Notes under the pieces: generated by a model
Told to the model about the DNA's origin: nothing
The model's database searches: none
What the model saw: the letters and a program-made list of their open reading frames with translations, nothing else
Assembly (NCBI GenBank): GCA_036346205.1
Contig: JARFJB010000889.1
Location: 683,501-747,500 of the forward strand
Direction of reading: 5' to 3'
Source: Vesta saturnalis
Taxonomy: Eukaryota; Arthropoda; Insecta; Coleoptera; Lampyridae
DNA length: 64,000 nt
Program-made: the position numbers and the translations under genes
Shown: positions 56,605 through 64,000 of the stretch, in pieces
How positions within the stretch are numbered: the stretch's first letter is position 1
Layout of the letters: each line of letters starts with the position of its first letter

Positions 56605-56772
56605 AAACCGCTTGGATATGAATCCCTAATAGTTTCTGCCATTCGGTGAAGACCATGTGCTAGACACGTAACATGTACTAAGTTAGGGTAAAATGTTTTC
56701 AGTAATTTTTCTGCAGCTACCATGTAAGCTGCGGCATCTGTGTATATGAGTAAAACATTTTTGTCGTTAAAA
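56605..56772 (-). pseudogene. Inverted fragment of the hAT transposase
   Basis: The minus strand over about 165 bp encodes FNDKNVLLIYTDAAAYMVAA and the CLAHGLHRMAE region. The DNA matches 54551-54715 with only one base difference (GGA to GAA) that I can find. The flanking sequence is unrelated on both sides. It is therefore a recent partial duplication in reverse orientation, about 2 kb from the full element. Confidence 0.9.
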
Positions 56773-56784
56773 CCGCGCATGAAA

Positions 56785-58532
56785 GCTCGCAGCTTATCAT
56801 TTTACCAGCCTATGTAACGTATTAAAAGAATCAATCATTGCCTTGCAAAGGTATCTGATTCGTACGCGGACTCATTAAGCTGAAAATGCCAAAATAAAAG
56901 ACAGTACAGGGCCCTCTCACTCTGGTATTTGTGAAAATTAGCGTTGTTGGTTGTTGTTTATATTAGTATAGAGGTGGGCTGAAGAATGGGTATATGATAC
57001 CGCTTTGGTTGCTAATTGTAAAATTCAATTACCAAGAGTGTACACACTCCCGAGATCAGATATCCATTCAACACCTCGAATTTAATTTTTTATATTTTTT
57101 TATATTTTTATTGTTATATAGACGAACGTCTAACCGGAGAAAAAAACACTGTATTTTTTTAACGCACTCAAACTTATACAAAGGTCACGATGTTGTAATC
57201 TACTTATAACTTACCCTTGTAAGGCTTTGTTTTAATGAGTTTTTTTGCCAGTTTCTTTAAGTAGAATTATTTGCCTGCGAGCTGAGTTCTCTTTGAGTGT
57301 GGTTTCTTGTGACCTGATTTATGTATTTTGTGCGTTGCTGGTCACTAAACAATTGGGTACGGGTAAATTCCTTGTCTGTTTTCTTTTGTCCTTGCCTTTA
57401 CCTTATTATCACCTGTGCAATTTTACTGTTGATATATTTTATATGTACCGTAAGTTGCTTTATTGTTTTATGTGCTTATTTACTTAAAGACCGGCATGAT
57501 TGGCTTTAAAGGGCCACATGTTTGGTATTACGGTTTTTATTTTGATTATTTATGACGCAATGGTATGTGTGACTACATGTGTTTTTTTAATATTGTGTTT
57601 CTGTGTAACTAAACTGCTTTTTACTCATTTCCTCTTAATGTTATAATTTTGTACGCACTTTAACCTGATTTAATGGCGTTCTGTTATATATTTAACACTT
57701 TCTTTGTTTTTTTGTGTTATTTGATTTACGAATGTACTTGTGCAATTACTTATCTATGAATAAAGTGGGGTTTATTGCTGGTTCTTTCCCACAATAGTAC
57801 ATTAACGTGTTGAACAACCGCTGCGCAATGCTCGTTGATTTTAATTTGAGTAGTTTCATTTTTTTTACCTGCCCCTCATGATCCAACACTTACCTCATCC
57901 AGCCTATTTAATTTACAGGGTTTTGTTCTTGAATTTGCATTATTGCAAATAAGTTCAAATTACGCTTTTGGAGATAGGGTACCTGAGGGACGCTACAGTG
58001 TTACTACTGACAAAGACAACTGTGTTATCGTAACGTTTAGATGTGTATAACTGAAATACAAAAATAAAAACCCAAAAGATAAGTCTTTTAAATATGTGTA
58101 ATAATGGTAAGAGTGTACATTTTTATACCAAACTGTGAGTTTGTTTAAAAATATTTATAATGCAAATATTACAATTAGTCAGATTTATACTAGGTGGTGC
58201 AATGTCACAGCTTAATTCATCTTATTTCCGGAAATATCTGTTATTGCGTTTAAAACTAAACAAACGTCAAATGAATTATCAATTTGTAATGCCTGCTTTT
58301 TTACTCGTTCTCATGCTAACGCACCAATACCTACTATCATAAATAAGAAGTGTATTTCTTTTGAAAACAATTAACGTTATATTTCATTTTAAATATTCAT
58401 TGTATTAGTCGTGCAAACTGGTTTTTATAGTCTTACCGCGCTTTCCTTGCCTTAGCTCTCATATCCACACACAAGCGCACGCACACGCACAAGCACGCGC
58501 ATTAGCACTTGTACACGGACATACGCGCGCAT

Positions 58533-58534
<2 letters not shown>
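56785..58534. other. No recognised feature
   Basis: AT-rich. Frames of 60-80 codons (56994-57209, 57245-57487, 58160-58342) show no motif and mostly hydrophobic, codon-random composition. Confidence 0.35.
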
Positions 58535-58576
<42 letters not shown>

Positions 58577-58640
58577 TACAAACACAACACACACATACCC
58601 GCGCATACGCACACGTACACGCATAAGCTCACGCAGGCGC
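58535..58640. repeat. (CA)n microsatellite with CACG-rich edges
   Basis: A CA tract at 58535-58573 is flanked on both sides by GCACACGC / CATACGCGCGC-type sequence (58470-58530 and 58573-58640). Confidence 0.9.
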
Positions 58641-59830
58641 ACTGGTTCCGTATTACAGTGTGCGGTTCTTTGTTACCAAATCAGGTTCAAGTGTAAACTG
58701 TTATAGTTGCTACTTTAAGCTACATTCAAGCGCTCTTGCAATATTTAGATTATTAGAATATTCAAATTTCTGCCAAACAAATCATTTCTTAGAACACATA
58801 TACTACTTGGAAGTTCAATCCAATACATTTTTTTGGTAAATGCTGCTGTATTATTACTTTATATTTATTTAAATACATTTAACGATTTTGATACTGGATT
58901 TGTGTTGAGAAACTAGCTGTAGATATTCTTGTTTTAAACCATACTTGGTCGTGTTTAAAAACATCCTACAAAAAATTACAAAATTAAGGATTTATCTTCA
59001 GTTAATTGAAATACCGATTTTACTATTAAGAACTCAAAAAAAAATGCATAGCGCTAGTAAAAGATAATGCGTATAAATAAATAATATTGCCAAAGGGCAA
59101 TAACCTTGAGAAGAATTTTGATGAATTATTTTCAGATTTATTCTCACTTTCAAGCTATATATTACTAGTTTATTTTTTTTTACTCATAAATTTAATTCAT
59201 TACCCCCTTTATAGGACTCTGGTACAAATACGTACCACTTGCTATAGAGCTCAACCGGTGCAGTCTTATCCATTGAAAGTGACCCTTATGCGTTTCTAAT
59301 TGTCTAAGTAACGCTCCTTGGTACAAATATGCACCACTTTTTTTGCATCTGCACCATCTACATTTAAAAACGTAAAATGTGGTACACAGTTGTACCCATG
59401 TGCATGGAAGTAGGTGTTGGTGAATCATTTGCTTTTATTAATTTTTTTGTAGTTTTTGTGACCAGTGAACAATTATTTTGAATTCTGAGGTAAGTTTATT
59501 GATTATTACTGTAAATCATTATTAGCTTGTTTTGGTAATTGAAACATTAAAAAATCACGATTCCTTGTAACAATTGTAATTTGACGTTATAATTACCGAT
59601 TTTCACGGTTTACGTAAAAACAGAGTTTTTATAAAATTATGCGGATTTGAGGTCTACAAATTTGGAATTCTCATAACAAATAAGTGGGCTTCCACATTTC
59701 GTTATCCAATTTCAGTTACTCCTCTTGGCCACGATAATATATAGTGCTCTTTGTAAAAATCACGTAGTTTTTGATTGAAAATAGCAGAACTGTGTTGTAG
59801 AACTTGTCAGTCCCTATACTTTGTTTATGA
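58641..59830. other. Leader region of piggyBac element 2; internal short repeats
   Basis: Around 59218-59400 the phrase GGTACAAATA(C/T)G(T/C)ACCACTT appears twice (59220 and 59321), with a related GTGGTACACAGTTGTACCC at 59381. These may be the 5' end of the piggyBac element that follows, but its terminus was not located. Confidence 0.35.
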
Positions 59831-59874
59831 ACGTTTATGTATCGCATATTTTTAAAAATTGTGTTTTCATGCAG

Positions 59875-61562
59875 AATGGATACGAAAAGATTCTACCGTT
59901 TGGAAGATCCGTTAGATGTAGCTTACCTCGTAAGTGAAATTACTGACGAAATGGCGGAAGATTCAAATGCTGATCGTGATGTGGATGCCGACGACAGACC
60001 TCCACTAGATATTTCAAATTTTGATAACTAGGAGGAAGACGTTGGGGCAAGCATAAATTTAGATGAAGATGATAATATTGCACTAAGTCCTGTGGAAAGT
60101 TCAAGTGACAATGAAGAGGACGAAAGTAGCTCTGATGATGAAACTTTTTCTTCGAGTAAAACATTCAAGATGCCTGGCCCATTTGGTAGTTTCGATTTTG
60201 ATCAACATTTGGAATATCGAGGTAATGCCAACTAGGCATCAATAGCCCTCTTCAAATTTTTCTTACCTGTATGCGACTCAGAGAAGCAAAAATCTAAACT
60301 TATCAATGGAAGAACTGAAAGCTTTTATCGGGCTTCTGATATTCGGATTTCACAATCTCACTGGTGTGCGGCACTATTGGAGTTTCGATTGTAATTTTAC
60401 TGTAGCTCGAATTCGAGATGTGCTGCATCTAAAGCGCTTCCTCTAACTATTATCAGACTTTACACTTGAATAATAACGACATAATGAAAAAAAAAAGGCG
60501 AAGCCGATTATGACAGACTATAAAATTAGACCATTTTTAGAACACGTCACCATAACATTCAAACTGCTATTCAACCCATCAAGAAATTTGTCAATAGACG
60601 AATTTATGGTAAAGTACAAAGGGCGCAGCACATTGAAGCAATAAATGTTCATGAAACCAGTGAAACGTGGCTTCAAAGTTTGAGTTATTGCTTATGCCGG
60701 GACCGGGTACTGTATCAGAATGTGCTTATACGAAGGAGCAAAAGAGGGCTCTGAAAAAAGATGTCTCTTGGAGAGCGAATAGTTTCCAACTTAACGACTG
60801 CGTTTGAAGGACTCTGATACTGTCTTTATTGTGACAACTTTTTTTCTTCTCTGCCTCTGGCACAAAGACTTCTGAGAAATAAGCTGTTTTCTTGCGCTAC
60901 TATTGGACAAACGCGAATACTCTGTCCCACTTCAGAACTTAAATCCGATATAAATATGATATTTGGTGAATTCGACGGTGTTATCAGTGATAATGTATCT
61001 ATATCCAAGTGCACAGATAGAGATGAGAAATGAGTGGCAGTCATAAGTACAATACACAACCCTTTAGAATCAAGGCGAGTTTTGAAGACACAGAGGGATG
61101 GCACCAGGCAATCAATAAAGTATTCTGTAGCTGTGGGCGACTATAACGTATATATGGGAGGCGTTCGTCGTTTTGAACAGCATCATTCCGCATATAATAT
61201 CTCATGGAAGAGCAGAAGATGGTGGATGAGGATTTTTTATTACTGCTTAGAGTCCAGCATTGTTAACAGCGTCGTAATCTATAAACAAACATTGAAAAAT
61301 TCCAGTCAAAAAACTAAACTTTTGCCCCATCTGGACTTTAGTTCAGCGCTGGCCTCGCATTTAATGGTACATTATTCAGGCAGAAGCAAACCTGGCTACC
61401 CTTCCCAAACTGGCAGATGAAAAAAGAAACAATCCTCAAGGCAGAGCTGTTTCTGAAAATGCAGTTCTCCTGAACAACGTTAGAAAGCATCTTTCTGGAA
61501 AAGGTCCGAGAATATGGTGCTGCTGCTGTAGTACAAAGACCAAACAACAGCGATCAAACATA
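59875..61562 (+). pseudogene. piggyBac-type transposase remnant 2
   Basis: Starts at an ATG at 59876 with MDTKRFYRLEDPLDVAYLVS and a long acidic N-terminus (stop inside). Then core pieces in shifting frames: NLSMEELKAFIGLLIFGFHN (60300), TGVRHYWSFDC, NLSIDEFMVKYKGRS (first catalytic block, Asp in IDE, about 60590-60625), KRGFKV (60665), DSDTVF then DNFFSSLPLAQRLLRNKLFS (second block, 60834), ATIGQTR, and the frame 61034-61420 with YMGGVRRFEQHHSAYNISWK then SRRWWMRIFYY. The end has a few Cys of the former C-terminal Cys-rich domain (IWCCCCS, 61515). Many stops. It is a different subfamily from remnants 1 and 3. Confidence 0.87.
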
Positions 61563-62240
61563 ATTTGCATATAGTACAATGTTGCTTTGTACCTTGAGTG
61601 CTTTATCCCATTTCATAAAAGCTAAATTGATATGAAGTTTTATATTGTGCTCAATGTTCATGGTAACTTGTACCGGCACGTTTTATTCATATCTAACCTT
61701 ATACACATGCATGTTACTACTGTAATCTTTACATTCGAATTTAATAATCAATTTTACTTAGTGTGCAACTATTTTTTTCCTGGTTTACAAGTAATTTTGG
61801 CACAAATCCTAAGTGGTATCTACTCGTATGTGTTTTTCAAAAAATCTAAAACATATTGATACCAAAAAGTATAACCTTATAAGCTAAATGAGACGTAAAT
61901 AACATAAAGTTGTAACTTTTTCAAGTCCCAGACTTTTGCGCGTTAATATTAATATTCTATACCCTTTTTCAGACAAACAAGAGCTACAATAAAATATTCC
62001 CAGAAATAGTACAAGATTATCGTTAGTTTAACCAATTAACGCCCAAATTAGTGATTTTAGTTCGTTTAACCCAAAATTTTTAAACTATGTTTCCCAAGGG
62101 ATCTCAAATAAAATGTTATTATAAAGTTTTATTATACGGGTTGAGGTTTTTCGAAAAATCCACTGGGTGGAGGAGACTTTAAAAATTGAAATTAAAAAAT
62201 GTTTTATTTTGTATTAAAGCCTTATGGTATACCGTATATA
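61563..62240. other. Spacer between two tail-to-tail piggyBac remnants
   Basis: AT-rich, no motif seen. The 3' ends of both elements should lie here. Confidence 0.35.
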
Positions 62241-63850
62241 GGAAAGCAATTGGTGCACAATGTAGTCACACAATACGTTAGCGGTCTTCCCTTACAATCA
62301 GATTGTTGACATCGCCTCTGATTTTCCCACTTTGCAATTAGGTGATTTTTCCATCAAACTTGACATTTGTAGGGACGTGAGTTCTTGAAGTGGAAGGTTT
62401 CAGAATTGACCTTCCTCTGGCTACCCTTGTACCGTGTCCTAACTAGAGGCAAGGCGCTGCTATTGCACAACGAAATTCATTTATCGAAAAAGGCTTTTGT
62501 TCCATCAATCTATAAAGTTAGCACGCGTCAACGGCTGCCATATCGGTTACTCGTGTAAGAAGACAGCAATACCATTTTTTTTCTCGTACAGTTATGTTAA
62601 GTCTTTCCAATAACCAATCATGGCGATCAAGGCCACCCATAAACTTATTGTATTTATTGATCAATGCTGCTGGAAACCCTTGACTTGGCGGTTCTGTTCC
62701 ATCTTTGAACAGAAGCCAATGGTGATAAAATCAAAATTTGTTTCCATCGTTCTATCTCACTAGAATAATTTTGTTCACCAAGGCAAAGGTAAAATCATAT
62801 ATTATCGATAAACGGGATACGTTTATCGATAAGATTTGAAGGAGTTAGAGGAGCGTTTAAAATTCTGTTATTTCGTAATATCCCGGTTGCCCAAAATCCA
62901 CGTTTCCTTAGATCCACTAGTAGAATAACGCTAGTGAAAAAATAATCGAAGGATAACTCGTGTGCTGATGGAGTTTTTACAATTGATATCATGTCACAAA
63001 CTACACGTTTATGAATTGACTACTTTTCCACAATACAGGACACGTTCCCGCACATGGCCCACAATTTGTATCTAAATCATATTGATTTTGAGCGAATGAA
63101 TCGCTTGATACTATGACGTCCACAATATCTAACGATCATTTTATATATGGATAAATATTTGTTGAAAATCCTCCATTTCTGAATGTTTTTGTTCATCATA
63201 CTAAATGTAGGTTGAATTCCAAAGGATTTGTCTTGCTGATTATTTCTAGCTTTTTAATTGTCTTGGACCTGAAAGACAAATTTCAGCTTTAAGTAACTGT
63301 TTCTGTTCATTGCGTTTTTACAAGTTGTACACCTAGATCATCTTCCTCTGACCAATAGTCACGTTCATCTGGTAGATAACGATATCCTGCAAAAATTAAA
63401 AATCAAATAAAGCTTTTAATTTCGTTCCTGTTCACAGTACAATTGTGCCTACTTATTACTTCAGTTGCACAACGAGTTGTTATAAGACAATCATATCATA
63501 TACATCATGACTAAAAAATTACCCAAAGTATTTTAATGGAGTTTTTCCTTTTACATCAATATTCTTGAAGCTACCTTTTACATCACTATCAGATGCGGTG
63601 AACTATATTGGGGTGAAATCTTTTTCGAATTTTTTGTTAGTTTTTCAGATTTCCTTTCTCCTTTTTTGCTAGGAGCGGGAGTCGATGCTTCTAGCTCTCT
63701 TTCTTCCTCTTTTTCTTCTCCAATATCTATGCCGCCATCTTTCTCTAATACTTCACCTGTACCGGGTGTATCAACAATATCTGGAGCACGCATTTCATCA
63801 TCAGGAGCTTCATTTTTAGTTATGAGATTCAGCAGAATAATAATATTCAT
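62241..63850 (-). pseudogene. piggyBac-type transposase remnant 3
   Basis: Minus strand. N-terminus at 63850: an acidic, Lys-rich frame with DIVDTPGTGEVLEKDGGIDI and EKEEERELEAS. Then RYLPDERDYWSEEDDLGVQL (about 63380), KMIVRYCGRHSIKRFIRSKS and YKLWAMCG (63030-63130), the frame 62992-62795 with FDYFFTSVILLVDLRKRGFW (second catalytic block: here Asp-Tyr-Phe-Phe instead of the usual Asp-Asn-Phe-Phe) and TGILRNNRILNAPL, then YNKFMGGLDRHDWLLERLNI and KKWYCCLL (62590-62690), and C-terminal decay. The first catalytic block is in a damaged region. Related to PGBD2/3-like insect piggyBacs. Confidence 0.83.
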
Positions 63851-64000
63851 GGGCTTCCCCTAAGTTTCGAAGCAGTTGACAACTGATTTCCTAAACGCAA
63901 CATTTGATAAAGAAAGAAAAAGGCTAGACTTACGCCCACCGATCTATTCACAGATTACTACCTTGCAATGCCTATATTCTTTATTTTAGCCAATATTTTC
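63851..64000. other. Window edge
   Basis: No feature seen. The upstream end of piggyBac element 3 may lie here or beyond the window. Confidence 0.3.

Noticed and set aside
57245..57509. Two overlapping hydrophobic 60-80 codon frames
   Set aside because: AT-rich chance frames; no homology recalled, no splice context.

Overview
This is a eukaryotic, almost certainly insect, window: AT-rich, with very short introns, and made mostly of decayed transposons. I see only two likely host genes. One is a three-exon GPS2-like co-repressor subunit (+ strand, 4333-5376) with introns of 52 and 47 bp. The other is a three-exon minus-strand gene of unknown function (31147-30050). The GPS2 reading feels hymenopteran to me, but the order is not proven by the sequence.

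Layout. 0-4 kb: a (TA)n tract and a 1.2-kb GAGTGTGT/TGCG simple-sequence block. 4-6 kb: GPS2. 6.2-7.2 kb: a long hairpin (fold-back) repeat. 7.4-10 kb: a pogo/jerky-like transposon (- strand). 10.2-11.6 kb: a piggyBac remnant, then tandem copies of a dispersed repeat. 12.9-14.5 kb: a jockey-like LINE. 16.3-20.5 kb: a large unnamed element ORF, split by a 1.06-kb Tc1-like element with intact TIRs and by an inverted repeat carrying two tRNA-like 73-mers. 20.6-21.2 kb: a mariner remnant. 21.8-22.4 kb: a compound TA/CA microsatellite. 22.6-23.6 kb and 24.8-25.6 kb: two more hairpins. 25.8-26.5 kb: a Polinton/Maverick-type polymerase B fragment. 27-44 kb: several Tc1/mariner-superfamily remnants of at least two groups, around the unknown gene and a Ty3/gypsy fragment. 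45.3-50.6 kb: a long-spacing DDE transposase split by a 3.97-kb palindrome packed with TCAAGGTCA / TGACCTTGA motifs. 53.3-55.7 kb: a nearly intact hAT transposon, with an inverted fragment copy at 56.6 kb. 59.8-63.9 kb: two different piggyBac elements, tail to tail.

The most unusual object is the 45.55-49.52 kb palindrome. Its two ~1.15-kb arms flank a 1.65-kb core. At least 23 exact copies of the extended nuclear-receptor half-site TCAAGGTCA are arranged so that all point one way on the left and the other way on the right. It sits inside a transposase reading frame and codes for nothing obvious. The tRNA-like inverted repeat at 18.9-19.56 kb is the second most unusual.

The transposons do not form a pathway. 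The window is a record of nested insertions, and several relative ages can be read from which element interrupts which. Nearly every transposase has stops, frameshifts or deletions; the hAT copy is the least damaged. Element families were identified by recognising protein motifs by eye, not by a database search.
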